From Rubidibacter lacunae KORDI 51-2 (lineage in GTDB: Bacteria; Cyanobacteriota; Cyanobacteriia; Cyanobacteriales; Rubidibacteraceae), in the NCBI RefSeq assembly GCF_000473895.1, contig NZ_ASSJ01000049.1, forward strand, positions 62,001 to 126,000: a stretch of 64,000 bases of DNA, written 5' to 3'. Positions 8,752-20,989 of this stretch are shown here, in pieces; position 1 is the first letter of the stretch, and each line of letters begins with the position of its first letter. The notes beneath the pieces were generated by a model. It was not told the DNA's origin. It ran no database searches and saw only the letters and a list, made by a program, of their open reading frames with translations. Position numbers and translations under genes: made by a program.

Positions 8752-9477
8752 TCAAGGCATAGCTTGGGTAAGAACACTGGCGTCATTAAGTTCGCGCAGT
8801 GCAGCCTCGAGGTCGGCCATCAGGTGCGGCGCGTTGTGCTTGGTAGACCCTTGACTGTAGTCGAGGGTATCAAGCGGCTTGCCAACGGCAACCCGAACGT
8901 CACAACCCCAAGTGGGATAGGCTTGCGAATAACTCAACCCGACGGGCACGATTTTGACGCTCTCGCCCTTCTCCGTCTGATGGGTTTGCGCCTGCAAAGC
9001 TATGCGACCCGGTCCCGGCTTCAATGACCGGACATTTCCGTCGCGAAAGATATTACCCTCAGGAAAAATCACGAGTGCCCGACCCCGAGACAGCAGCTCG
9101 ACGCTATGGCGGACGCTCTGCAGACTCGGATGCTTCGGATCGACCGGGAACCCCCCTAAGCGCCTGATAAACCAGCCCTGTAACCCGTCCATCTCATTTG
9201 CCGACACCATAAAACAAAAATCGCGACCTGTAACCGGCCGGCCGAGGGCACACGGCACAATGAGTGCATCCCAGCGAGAACGATGCGTGGGGGCAACGAT
9301 CAGCGGACCGCTGCGGGGGATGTTTTCGGCTCCGCTCACGACGATTTTGCCGAAGTAGAGCGGGAAGAGAAATCGGCGAATCAGTGGGTAGCTAATCGCG
9401 CTAAGCCACGGCGAGACGCGCGCGGTAACGACACGAGCAGTAGGAGGAATCGAGTTCGAGGTACTCGGTGCAGACAT
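8752..9477 (-). CDS. Lysophospholipid (1-acylglycerol-3-phosphate) acyltransferase, PlsC family
   Basis: Predicted membrane-associated acyltransferase of phospholipid or glycolipid synthesis, 241 residues. The acyltransferase blocks are visible in order: THRSRWD (H-x4-D catalytic motif), RRLGGFPVD (substrate binding) and VIFPEGNIFRDG (block III). A hydrophobic N-terminal segment (ISYPLIRRFLFPLYFG) likely binds the membrane. The frame could begin at a TTG at 9498, but the ATG at 9477 gives MSAPSTSN and is preferred; neither has a strong ribosome binding site. The exact acyl acceptor cannot be read from sequence. Confidence 0.87.
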   Translation of the reverse strand: MSAPSTSNSIPPTARVVTARVSPWLSAISYPLIRRFLFPLYFGKIVVSGAENIPRSGPLIVAPTHRSRWDALIVPCALGRPVTGRDFCFMVSANEMDGLQGWFIRRLGGFPVDPKHPSLQSVRHSVELLSRGRALVIFPEGNIFRDGNVRSLKPGPGRIALQAQTHQTEKGESVKIVPVGLSYSQAYPTWGCDVRVAVGKPLDTLDYSQGSTKHNAPHLMADLEAALRELNDASVLTQAMP

Positions 9478-9859
9478 GACAGACTTTGCTATTTTCAATT
9501 AGCTATTTGAAACGTTAATTGGATCTGGTGGTATCGCATGGAACGGAAGCATCAGACTTTGGAGTTGGGAGATTACAATGCCACCTTATCGGTTGCCCTC
9601 GCCGACCCACGATCGCCCCGGACCAGTTCCTCCGTTGTCACGGCTGGGGACAAATGGTTTTCTGGCACAAAACAGTGTTCGGGCAAAAATTACTTGAATT
9701 GAATGAAAATCATGCAGCCCTCATCACTTCATCAAACTGCTGGCTAGTATTTCGCCCGAGCGCGATCGCTCGCGCCCAAACGTGTCTAGTTAGTGCCCTG
9801 CCGCTAGAGTCCGATCGCCTAGCCGACGCCTACCCGCGGCCCAGAACTGGCAAAGTCAA
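9478..9859. other. Intergenic, no gene seen
   Basis: About 380 bases between convergently unrelated minus-strand genes. A long plus-strand frame crosses it into rbsK but is antisense to that gene and has no family similarity. Confidence 0.45.
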
Positions 9860-10816
9860 CTACTCAATTCCTGCTAGAACTCCGAAGGAGATGCCGCGAT
9901 CGCTTAGGAACGAACGCAACTCGTCGGCTGTGGGCAATGACGACTGCGACCCCGGTCGCGATGCCGCGATCGCCCCGGCAGCCTGCCCCCAGGTCACCGC
10001 ACGCTGCAAGTCAAGCCCGTGGAAGCGCGCGGCCGCATACGCTCCATTGAACGCATCGCCTGCGGCTACGGTATCTACCCCCGCAATCGGGAAGGCCGGC
10101 GCAAAAAATGCTTCACGCGCTGTGGCGCAATACACCCCCTGCTCGCCGAGCGTCATTAGGGTAAGGCCGACGCCGCGCTGCAGCAAGACATCCGCCGCGC
10201 GCGCGGCCGTGGCACTGTCGGTAACGGCAAACCCCACTAGCACCTCAGCTTCAGTGGCATTGGGCGAAATAGCATCAACCGCAGCATACAGTTCGGGTGG
10301 TAGTGCACGTGCCGGTGCCGGATCGAGCAGCACCGGGACGCCGAGATCGCAGGCTGATTGCGCAGCTGCGATCGCCGCTGATAGGGGCACTTCCAGCTGC
10401 AGGAGTAACATTGCCGCTCCATCCAGAAAACTGCGCAGTCGTGCGATATCGCTAGCATCGAGTCGGTTATTCGCACCGGGAACGACGATAATGTGATTCT
10501 CGCCGCCCGTTGCAACCGCGATCGACGCCAGGCCCGTTGGCGCGTCTGGATCGACCGCCACGCCAGACGTGTCCGCGCCAACATGTTTGAGGGATGCTTG
10601 CAACATCCGCCCGAAGTCGTCATCCCCCACGCGCCCGACCAAAGTTGTCGGTACGTTCAGCCGCGCGAGTGCTGCCGCTTGGTTTGCTCCTTTCCCGCCG
10701 GGAACGGTGGTGAACGAGCCGGCCAACAACGTTTCTCCACTCTGAGGCAGATGCGGCACGCTCATGACCAGGTCCGCATTCAGGCTGCCGAAAACAACGA
10801 CGTGAGGTGAGTTCAT
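9860..10816 (-). CDS. rbsK: Ribokinase (PfkB family sugar kinase)
   Basis: Cytoplasmic kinase that phosphorylates D-ribose to ribose-5-phosphate, 318 residues. PfkB signatures: VVVFGSLNADLVMSVPHLP at the N-terminus, PGGKGANQAAALARL (signature 1, substrate GG motif), and DTVAAGDAFNGAYAA (signature 2 with catalytic Asp in GD and anion hole). NATEAEVLVGF is also typical of ribokinases. The frame is open to 10900, but MNSPHVVVFGS at 10816 is the natural start. It lies 90 bases downstream of the RDD protein gene on the same strand and may share its transcript. Related PfkB substrates other than ribose remain possible. Confidence 0.88.
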   Translation of the reverse strand: MNSPHVVVFGSLNADLVMSVPHLPQSGETLLAGSFTTVPGGKGANQAAALARLNVPTTLVGRVGDDDFGRMLQASLKHVGADTSGVAVDPDAPTGLASIAVATGGENHIIVVPGANNRLDASDIARLRSFLDGAAMLLLQLEVPLSAAIAAAQSACDLGVPVLLDPAPARALPPELYAAVDAISPNATEAEVLVGFAVTDSATAARAADVLLQRGVGLTLMTLGEQGVYCATAREAFFAPAFPIAGVDTVAAGDAFNGAYAAARFHGLDLQRAVTWGQAAGAIAASRPGSQSSLPTADELRSFLSDRGISFGVLAGIE

Positions 10817-10906
10817 GGCGATTTTCGTGGCAATGTGTTCGGCGAGCTGGTGTGAGGACAGCCGGGATTGCTCGCCCGATCCGATGGGCAGTGAGAGCAC
10901 ACCGAC

Positions 10907-12670
10907 CTAGAGGCGGCACTGAAGTTGCAGGCGTAACGGCAATTGCTGTTGACAAGCGCGGTAAACCCCTTCCAGGAACATCTGCGGTGAGACGTTTTCG
11001 GGCAAATCGTCCAACCCAAGGCGATCGCAAAGTTGCTTGGCAAGAGCGCGGCAGCGTGCCACCCGGGCATGCGGGTCGAGGGTCTTGCGGCGTTGTAGAT
11101 AGGTGCGGATGATGGCAAAGTCTTGGGGTCCCAGACGCGCGATCGCAGCCGTTTCCACCAGGTGTGACGCGATTGCTTGCGATTCCGGTGCGAGTTGTAT
11201 GCGGCGGCGGTCGCTGCTCGGGCGTTCCTGACGGATGACGAGGGTACCGGCTAGCCAGTCGCCGATGCGCTTTTCACGCTCGGTCAACACGATAAACAAC
11301 TCGCCCACCAAGCCCGACAGCAGCACGTCGTCCAGCGGTCTGAGCAAGGATCGCAGGGCGGCCTGAGGCAGGCGCACCGGCCGGCCGTCATCGCGAATGA
11401 CGCGGATACCGAGTATGCGCTTGCCAGGGGTTTGCCCGCGATCGAGCGTTTCAAAGCTCACGAAGTACCCGACGTAGAACGCGAAGCCGAGCAGGAGCTG
11501 GATTGCAATCAGCCAGGGGTACAGGCGGAATTCGTCATCAACAAAGTGCGATAGCAGCTCCGTGATTCGTTCGGACGCCAGCGCCCATCCCAAGATCAAA
11601 AATGTAAGCAGCAGCAACCACAGCAGGTAATCGATCGCGAGCGCGCAGGCACGACGACCGATACCGGCAAGTTCGAATTCCAAGTCGATGCTTTCCGGCG
11701 TTGCCAGCTCAATGGGTGCGAGCAGCGGCGACGGCGCCGAGTCCGATGTTGCAGCGATTGCCGACGCGTCCAAGTTCAAGTCGAAGCCATCCCGGCGGCG
11801 GGTTAAGTCGTAGTAGAGCAGCGCGCGCATGCCTTGAACCAAGGGCAGCAATAAAGACCCTCCGAGCACGAACCAGGACATCTCGAAGATGCTGTTGCTC
11901 TCGATTTCTGCACCCGGCAGCATTGCATCCGAAACGAGCGGCAAGACGCTTTGCAACGTCAGCAATGCAAACGAGATCGGCTGTAACACCAGTGCTACGA
12001 CCGCAACCACTGCTTGCACGCGCCATACGGCATTGCCCGTCACCTGCCAGCCGCGCGCGAGCGACTGCCGCCAGTTGGTCTGCGTCGCGACTGCCAGCGG
12101 GATGTCCACTAGCACGAGACGGGATGATATCCATCCCATTACCAAGGTTAGAGTCATCAACACGAGGAGCGAGCCGGCAGTTCCGATTATTACTCCGTCT
12201 AAGCTACCCATCATGCCCCCCACAAACAGGGTCAGAACCCCGACTCCGCCGAGCAAAGCAAGCAGTGCAGCAAACGACAAGCCGATGGTAGTGGCGGTGA
12301 CCACCGTACCCACCACCAGCAAGCCCCATTTACGCGACTGTACTCGGCGCAGAGCGGTTTTCCAGGTTTCCGGACGCCCCGCAGCGGTGTTGTAGACTAA
12401 ACGCGCGATCGCCCCCGACCAAACGAAAAACTTCGCCCAGCCGTAGACCGGTACGAACAACCATAAATGCGCGGCAACTGCCATTAAGAACAGCGTCCGG
12501 AATTGGCGACGATAGAGACGTACAGCTGCACTCGCAGTGTCGCCAATGCTCAGCGGCTCGATAAATGCACCGTTCGACGCAGCTGGCGGTGCAACTTCTG
12601 GGGGTGGGACGGGAGGCGGTGCGGTCCGACTGGGAACGGGGGGCGGAGAGGAATTAGCTTCAGCAGTCAT
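10907..12670 (-). CDS. RDD family membrane protein with N-terminal multi-helix domain
   Basis: Integral membrane protein of 587 residues. Residues about 1-40 are a proline-rich cytoplasmic tail. Residues about 45-300 carry several membrane helices and resemble the membrane domain of glycerophosphodiesterase-associated proteins. Residues about 330-480 form an RDD domain: GIGRRACALAIDYLLW (the R...D pair), DRGQTPGKRILGIRVIRDDG, and EKRIGDWLAGTLVIRQ. A soluble C-terminal part of about 100 residues follows, rich in arginine and leucine. RDD proteins have been linked to Na+/H+ antiport in some bacteria, but function here is unknown. It lies upstream of rbsK. Confidence 0.8.
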   Translation of the reverse strand: MTAEANSSPPPVPSRTAPPPVPPPEVAPPAASNGAFIEPLSIGDTASAAVRLYRRQFRTLFLMAVAAHLWLFVPVYGWAKFFVWSGAIARLVYNTAAGRPETWKTALRRVQSRKWGLLVVGTVVTATTIGLSFAALLALLGGVGVLTLFVGGMMGSLDGVIIGTAGSLLVLMTLTLVMGWISSRLVLVDIPLAVATQTNWRQSLARGWQVTGNAVWRVQAVVAVVALVLQPISFALLTLQSVLPLVSDAMLPGAEIESNSIFEMSWFVLGGSLLLPLVQGMRALLYYDLTRRRDGFDLNLDASAIAATSDSAPSPLLAPIELATPESIDLEFELAGIGRRACALAIDYLLWLLLLTFLILGWALASERITELLSHFVDDEFRLYPWLIAIQLLLGFAFYVGYFVSFETLDRGQTPGKRILGIRVIRDDGRPVRLPQAALRSLLRPLDDVLLSGLVGELFIVLTEREKRIGDWLAGTLVIRQERPSSDRRRIQLAPESQAIASHLVETAAIARLGPQDFAIIRTYLQRRKTLDPHARVARCRALAKQLCDRLGLDDLPENVSPQMFLEGVYRACQQQLPLRLQLQCRL

Positions 12671-12804
12671 CTGCGGTACAACGCGAGCGACAGGTGCTAT
12701 CGCTTACGATACCGCTGACGTGTCGGGGATGCGACCGCCGGCAGGGTGTGTAAGTCAGGGTTGGAAGCACCTCGCTTGGTGCGAATGAGTCGGAATGCTG
12801 AGCG

Positions 12805-13095
12805 CTAGGTCGCTGGCGACAAGTCCATCGCGCCATTCTCCTCGCGCTCTTGCCAAAGCAGTCGAGGACGCGAGTGCTTCACCACCGCGGGTTGCGTTGC
12901 ATTTGGCAGAAGGGGAATCGCGTCGGGGTGACGGCAATTGGGCGCGGTAACCGCGAACGTCGTCCCCACCCCGACTTCACTGGCAACCTCAATGCTGTCG
13001 CCGTTTAGCTCCAGGCAATTTTGGGCGACGGCGAGGCCGAGTCCCGATGTTTGGCGTAGTTCTTTACCCAAGCTGTCTGGAGAGAGTGGAACTGT
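12805..13095 (-). pseudogene. C-terminal remnant of a histidine kinase
   Basis: The frame contains SGLGLAVAQNCLELNGDSI followed by EVASEVGVGTTFAVTAP. This is the G2 box and final strand of a HATPase_c domain from a sensor histidine kinase. The preceding LSPDSLGKELRQT corresponds to the F/G1 lid but is altered. No N-box, H-box or sensor region is found upstream; the adjoining DNA is the start of valS on the other strand. A truncated kinase is therefore left at this junction. Confidence 0.65.
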
Positions 13096-13195
13096 CCTGC
13101 GGGATTGTCGAGCGATCGACGGTGCGCTGGGGAAACATGGCACAATGCGAACATAAAATTTCACAAATTCCCGCAGAGATCCCAGCGCTTCCGCT

Positions 13196-15925
<2,730 letters not shown>

Positions 15926-16092
15926 CGAGCGTTTTTCGTCTCCGAACGAACGCGATCGCCGCGACTTAGGCGATCGCTTCACGATGTCTGGCACGTTCAC
16001 TGCCCTGCCCGACAGCATCGGGGGTACGATCTGCACTCGTTACAATCGGCTTAGAGACTCTGTTGAAGACTCTGTAGGTACGAACTTTAGCC

Positions 16093-17997
16093 GTGACTTC
16101 TCCGGTGGAATTTCAAGACGAGTTCGATGTCGTCGTCGTCGGTGCTGGACATGCAGGCTGCGAGGCGGCTCTGGCCGCAGCGCGATTGGGCTGTCGCACG
16201 CTGATGCTGACGCTGAATCTGGACAAGATTGCCTGGCAGCCGTGCAATCCGGCCGTTGGCGGTCCGGCAAAATCGCAACTCACCCACGAAGTCGACGCGC
16301 TCGGGGGCGAAATCGGCAAGATGACCGATCGCACCTATTTGCAAAAGCGCGTGCTGAATGCCTCGCGCGGTCCAGCTGTATGGGCGCTGCGGGCGCAGAC
16401 GGACAAGCGCGAATACGCTGCCGTCATGCGTCGCATCGTCGAGAATCAAGAGAACTTGGTGCTGCGCGAAGGAATGGCTACCGACTTAGCGATCGGGCGA
16501 AACGGCGACGTCATCGGCGTTCAAACCTACTTCGGTGCGAACTTCAAAGCAAACGCCGTCGTCTTGACCACGGGCACCTTCCTCGGCGGTCGGATTTGGG
16601 TCGGCAACAAGTCCATGCCCGCCGGTCGAGCCGGAGAGTTTGCCGCCGTCGGTCTGACCGACACTCTGCAACGATTGGGGTTTGAAACCGATCGCCTTAA
16701 GACCGGTACACCCGCACGCGTAGACAAGCGATCGGTCGACACCAGCAAGCTCGAACCGCAGCTGCCGGACAAGGACCTGCGTTGGTTCAGCTTCGATCCG
16801 GACGTCTGGGTCGAGCGCGAGCAGATGCCGTGCTACCTGACACGCACCACCTCTGAAACCCATCGCCTGATTCGCGACAACCTGCATTTGTCGCCCGTGT
16901 ATGGCGGGTGGGTCGATGCCAAAGGACCGCGTTACTGCCCGAGCATCGAAGACAAAATCGTGCGCTTTGCCGATAAGGAAAGCCACCAAATCTTCATCGA
17001 GCCAGAAGGGCGCGACATTCCCGAACTGTATATTCAAGGTTTCTCAACAGGATTGCCAGAGAACTTGCAACTGCAGATGTTGCGATCGCTTCCCGGCTTA
17101 GAAAGCTGCACGATGCTGCGCCCGGCCTACGCCGTCGAATACGACTATTTGCCAGCTACGCAATGCTTCCCGACGCTGATGACCAAGCAGGTTGCCGGAC
17201 TGTTTTGTGCGGGGCAACTCAACGGCACGACGGGTTATGAAGAAGCTGCCGCGCAGGGGCTCGTTGCTGGTATCAACGCCGCACGTTTTGCCCGCGATCG
17301 CGACGCAATTGTCTTCCCGCGCGAGCACAGCTACCTCGGCACGCTGATCGACGATTTATGCACCAAAGAGCTGCGCGAACCCTATCGCATGCTCACCTCG
17401 CGTTCGGAATATCGCTTGCTATTGCGGTCGGACAACGCCGATCGCCGCCTGACACCCCTCGGTCGCGACATCGGGCTGATCGACGATCGCCGCTGGGAGC
17501 TGTTTCAACGCAAGCAAGCACGCATTGCTGCTGAGAAAGAGCGCCTGCAAACCCTACGGGTTAAGGAGCACGATGCCATTGGCATGGCGATCGTTGAGGC
17601 AACCGGACAGCGCATCAAAAACTCGGCAACCCTGGCGGACCTGTTGCGACGGCCGGGATTCCATTACGCCGACTTGGACCATTATGGGTTGGGCGACGGC
17701 AACCTCGAGCGTGCCGAACGCGAAGGGGCGGAAATCGACCTCAAATACTCCGGCTACATCCAGCGCCAGCAAGCCCAAATCGACCAAATCGCGCGCAACG
17801 AAGGGCGCAAACTACCGCCCGACCTCGACTACACCGCGATCCAGACCCTGTCGATGGAAGCGCGTGAAAAGCTGCGGAAAGTACGTCCGCTTACCGTGGG
17901 TCAAGCAACGCGCATTGGCGGCGTCAACCCGGCCGATATCAACGCGCTGCTGGTGTATCTGGAGCTCCGTTCGCGCCCCGCTCCCGTCCGAGCCTAG
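16093..17997 (+). CDS. mnmG: tRNA U34 carboxymethylaminomethyl modification enzyme MnmG (GidA)
   Basis: FAD-dependent partner of MnmE that installs carboxymethylaminomethyl groups at uridine 34 of certain tRNAs, 634 residues, cytoplasmic. The N-terminal Rossmann motif [21 protein letters not shown] binds FAD. GidA signature segments are present: [24 protein letters not shown] and [21 protein letters not shown]. The C-terminal domain ([18 protein letters not shown] onward) is complete. The start is a GTG at 16093. mnmE is not in the window. Confidence 0.97.
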   Translation: MTSPVEFQDEFDVVVVGAGHAGCEAALAAARLGCRTLMLTLNLDKIAWQPCNPAVGGPAKSQLTHEVDALGGEIGKMTDRTYLQKRVLNASRGPAVWALRAQTDKREYAAVMRRIVENQENLVLREGMATDLAIGRNGDVIGVQTYFGANFKANAVVLTTGTFLGGRIWVGNKSMPAGRAGEFAAVGLTDTLQRLGFETDRLKTGTPARVDKRSVDTSKLEPQLPDKDLRWFSFDPDVWVEREQMPCYLTRTTSETHRLIRDNLHLSPVYGGWVDAKGPRYCPSIEDKIVRFADKESHQIFIEPEGRDIPELYIQGFSTGLPENLQLQMLRSLPGLESCTMLRPAYAVEYDYLPATQCFPTLMTKQVAGLFCAGQLNGTTGYEEAAAQGLVAGINAARFARDRDAIVFPREHSYLGTLIDDLCTKELREPYRMLTSRSEYRLLLRSDNADRRLTPLGRDIGLIDDRRWELFQRKQARIAAEKERLQTLRVKEHDAIGMAIVEATGQRIKNSATLADLLRRPGFHYADLDHYGLGDGNLERAEREGAEIDLKYSGYIQRQQAQIDQIARNEGRKLPPDLDYTAIQTLSMEAREKLRKVRPLTVGQATRIGGVNPADINALLVYLELRSRPAPVRA

Positions 17998-18148
17998 GTT
18001 TCTGACATAACGCGATCGCGTTGCTGCGGCTGGAGGGCGATGTGTGGGGGCTTGAGCCACTCGCCAGTAAATTGGCAACAAGCGCTAAGCTTGAGAGACG
18101 CGTTCATAACACTACTTGACGGGCCGATATATTCGGTCCTCAATTGAG

Positions 18149-18976
18149 ATGATGACGAGTTTTGACATTCCGCATCGCGAATGGTGGGTGCTGCGCTGGC
18201 TCGACTTACTTGAAAAATATCGCTTCAAAAAACGTTTGGAGCGCGGTCGACGCTATGCCCGGGAGGGCTACATTCTCAGCATCAAATTCGAGGATGCGCA
18301 AGTCAAAGCAATCGTACAAGGGAGTGCGGAAGAACCCTACGAATTGGCAATTTGGCTCGATCGCTTTAGCAATAAGGATTGGGATGTCATCATCGACAAT
18401 CTCGCCCAGAAAGCCAGATATTCCGCACAATTGCTAGCAAGCGAGATGCCGGAGGATGTGGATGACGCGTTTGTAGCGAGTGGGGCTAGTTTATTTCCAT
18501 TTTCGCTGTCAGAAGTACATTCGCGTTGCAGCTGTCCCGACCCAGAAAATCCGTGCAAGCACATTGCAGCAGTGTATTACGAGCTCGGCGATCGCCTCAG
18601 CGAAGATCCCTTTGTATTATTTCAATTACGCGGGCGCTCGCGCGAGCAAATTCTCGATGCCATTCGCGAGCGGCGATCGCAATCCGCACCAAAAGCGCCG
18701 CCCGTCGAGGCAGCCATTGCGGACAATGCTGTTGCCGAACCTTCAGATCCTGACGATAAAACCCTTCTCCTCAATCGATTCTGGCATTACGACGAACCCC
18801 TCGATTCGTCATTGGCGGCGATCGCAGCTCAAGACAACAGTACTGTGTTGGAGTTATTGGGATGGCTGCCGCTGCCGGCAGAAGAAGCCCGGGCGGTGCG
18901 CATGCTAGTGCAGCAAACCTTCGAACGCGCTCGGGAGTCCGCTCCAAAACCCGAAGCATCCGAAGCCGCAACATGA
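18149..18976 (+). CDS. SWIM zinc finger family protein
   Basis: A 275-residue soluble protein with a SWIM-type zinc finger near residue 130: CSCPDPENPCKHIAAVYY fits C-x-C-xn-C-x-H. SWIM domains mediate DNA or protein binding. The N-terminus (REWWVLRWLDLLEKYRFKKRL) and the middle are conserved in cyanobacterial homologues. The C-terminal half is alanine/proline-rich with a final helical region. The frame also allows a TTG at 18116, but ATG-ATG at 18149-18154 is the better start. Its stop overlaps the next gene's start by four bases (ATGA), so the two should be translationally coupled. Function unknown. Confidence 0.8.
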   Translation: MMTSFDIPHREWWVLRWLDLLEKYRFKKRLERGRRYAREGYILSIKFEDAQVKAIVQGSAEEPYELAIWLDRFSNKDWDVIIDNLAQKARYSAQLLASEMPEDVDDAFVASGASLFPFSLSEVHSRCSCPDPENPCKHIAAVYYELGDRLSEDPFVLFQLRGRSREQILDAIRERRSQSAPKAPPVEAAIADNAVAEPSDPDDKTLLLNRFWHYDEPLDSSLAAIAAQDNSTVLELLGWLPLPAEEARAVRMLVQQTFERARESAPKPEASEAAT

Positions 18977-19848
18977 CTCAATTTGCCGGCGCGATCGCCC
19001 ACGTCGAGACTGCGGGTGCGGGGTATCCGATCCTGTGCCTGCACGGACATCCCGGACGCGGACGCAGTATGGGGGTGTTTGTAGAGCATCTGGCACCGCG
19101 TTATCGAACGATCGCGCCGGATCTTCGGGGCTACGGGCGGAGTCAAGTATCCGCACCATTCGTCATGCACGATCACCTCGACGATCTGACCGCGTTGCTC
19201 GATCGCCTCGATATCGAGCGCTGTCTGTTGGTTGGGTGGTCGCTCGGCGGCATCCTAGCGTTGGAATCGATCTTGGCTCAGCCTCAGCGTTTTAGTGGCA
19301 CGATCCTCGTGGCCTCGGCCGCGAGACCGCGCGGCACTCACCCGCCCATCTCCAAACTCGACTTGCTCTACACCGGCATTGCTGGCGTGCTGAACTGGCT
19401 CAAACCCGGTTGGGAATGGAACATCCAGCAGTTCGGGCAGCGATCGCTCTTCCGCTATCTCGTGCAGCAGCACACGCCCGCCACCTATCGCTACCTCGCC
19501 GAAGAAGGGGTTGCTGCTTATCTACAAACTTCGCGCCACGCCCAGCAGGCATTGGATAGGGCGATTCGTGCTGGCTACGATCGCAGTGCCAACCTCAACC
19601 GTATTGAAGTTCCCTGCTTAGTCCTGATGGGTGCAGAAGACCGCCATATCGCGGCAGCTGCCAGTCGCGCCACCGCCGATCTCCTGCCGGATTGCCAGTG
19701 GTGCTGCTATCCGGACACTGCGCACCTGTTTCCCTGGGAAGTACCGGTGCGCGTACTCGATGATGTGGATGCCTGGCTGCACGCGCGTCCCGATGTTGTT
19801 GGCGGCTGTTCGGAGCGATCGCGCGCCGGTGCAAATGGTCCCTCCTGA
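18973..19848 (+). CDS. Alpha/beta hydrolase fold protein
   Basis: A 291-residue soluble alpha/beta hydrolase. Visible elements: LCLHGHPGRGRSM (oxyanion-hole HG loop), LVGWSLGGILALES (nucleophile Ser90), MGAEDRHI (acid Asp near 221) and DTAHLFPWE (catalytic His near 248). Substrate unknown; the family includes esterases, haloalkane dehalogenases and C-C hydrolases. The ATG at 18973 overlaps the stop of the SWIM gene as ATGA, indicating coupling, although the two families have no obvious shared pathway. The C-terminal 20 residues are rich in Gly/Arg and probably disordered. Confidence 0.88.
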   Translation: MTQFAGAIAHVETAGAGYPILCLHGHPGRGRSMGVFVEHLAPRYRTIAPDLRGYGRSQVSAPFVMHDHLDDLTALLDRLDIERCLLVGWSLGGILALESILAQPQRFSGTILVASAARPRGTHPPISKLDLLYTGIAGVLNWLKPGWEWNIQQFGQRSLFRYLVQQHTPATYRYLAEEGVAAYLQTSRHAQQALDRAIRAGYDRSANLNRIEVPCLVLMGAEDRHIAAAASRATADLLPDCQWCCYPDTAHLFPWEVPVRVLDDVDAWLHARPDVVGGCSERSRAGANGPS

Positions 19849-19904
19849 GTACACTCGCTAGCCCCAGTCACTTCGATCGAAGATTTAGAACTAGAGTCCG
19901 GGGC

Positions 19905-20225
19905 TTAGAGGTCAGGAATTTCCGACTTCATGCGCTCTAACGTAGCCTGCATTTGGTCGAACATTTGTTGCGGGGTCATGCCCACTTGTTGGAGCTGTGT
20001 TTTGAGTTGCTCTACGGACATGCGAGCCATAAAATCCTCAGACAGCTCGAAGCGCTTCATGAAAATCCGGTAGCGCTCCATCAGCGCTTCCATGCGGTCG
20101 ATGTACATGATCTTGCCATCGCGATCGAATTTACCGTACTGTCCGCCTAGCTGCACGAGGGCTTGATAGTCTTCAAACAGTTGTTTGGCTTCTGCTTGTA
20201 CGACATCCGAATCGAAAAATCCCAT
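19905..20225 (-). CDS. DUF1825 family protein
   Basis: A 106-residue soluble helical protein of the cyanobacterial DUF1825 family, function unknown. The start MGFFDSDVVQAEAKQLFEDY and the methionine-rich segments (YIDRMEALMERYRIFMKRFE; MTPQQMFDQM) match the family. The open frame reaches 20288, but the ATG at 20225 begins the conserved region. It is convergent with the alpha/beta hydrolase gene. Confidence 0.85.
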   Translation of the reverse strand: MGFFDSDVVQAEAKQLFEDYQALVQLGGQYGKFDRDGKIMYIDRMEALMERYRIFMKRFELSEDFMARMSVEQLKTQLQQVGMTPQQMFDQMQATLERMKSEIPDL

Positions 20226-20488
20226 AATGGTTGTGCCAACGAGGTCTTTGATGTATCCATGCCGTTCCAGTAACGAAACCGGCACCATTTGTTAACAAAC
20301 GGATTGCAAGTCCTGTGCGAGTATTTAACCGGACCAGACTTCAATGAAAATTCTAGAAGAGCGCCGAAGCCACCATCAAGTCGGTTTTCCGTATCCCGCG
20401 CGATCGCCTGTTGGCACTCTCCCAGTGTTACCGGTTCTATCATTAATAATGACCCTTCTTGCCCGCGCGATTGCGGATCTGCACGGCT

Positions 20489-20893
20489 ATGACTGCGCTC
20501 CAGCATTGGTTCCAACAACCCAAGAACCCCAAGCTCTCGGCGGTGCTAGCCCTGGTCGGTACGGTGACGCCGCTCGCAGGACTGCATAAGTTCTACCTCG
20601 GTCAGCCGGTATGGGGCGCGGCTTATTTGGCATTGTTTTGGACGCCGATTCCCCATGTGGCGAGTGGGGTAGAAGCTGTATGGTACCTATTACAGGGCGA
20701 GACAGAGTTCGATCGCCGTTTTAATCCAGACGTCCCCATCACCTCGGCACAGTCCACCTTCGACCCAACACAAGTCGGCGCCGCCGCCGATGCGATCCGC
20801 CAGCTCGATCGCCTGCGGCAAGAAGGATTGCTCTCCGAATGCGAGTTCGAGCAAAAGCGCCGTCAACTTCTCGATTGCATCGCCACTGAATAG
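20489..20893 (+). CDS. TM2 domain protein with C-terminal SHOCT domain
   Basis: A 134-residue protein. Residues about 10-60 form a TM2 domain with two hydrophobic hairpin segments (LSAVLALVGTVTPLAGLHKF, YLGQPVWGAAYLALFW). The last 35 residues (IRQLDRLRQEGLLSECEFEQ onward) are a SHOCT module, a short helical hairpin often placed at protein C-termini. The frame also allows a TTG at 20459; the ATG at 20489 gives a normal family N-terminus. Probably a membrane-anchored scaffold; function unknown. Confidence 0.85.
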   Translation: MTALQHWFQQPKNPKLSAVLALVGTVTPLAGLHKFYLGQPVWGAAYLALFWTPIPHVASGVEAVWYLLQGETEFDRRFNPDVPITSAQSTFDPTQVGAAADAIRQLDRLRQEGLLSECEFEQKRRQLLDCIATE

Positions 20894-20989
20894 ATTCCCC
20901 TGAATAGAATCCTGAAGAGAACCTGCGTCGCTCCGCTACAAGGCGATCGCGACTCCGGTTCATCCAACGTTTACCAACTGCAAACCGCT

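Noticed and set aside
9519-10496. A 325-codon plus-strand frame overlapping rbsK
   Set aside because: Low-complexity Ala/Ser/Arg composition and antisense to rbsK; no start signal.
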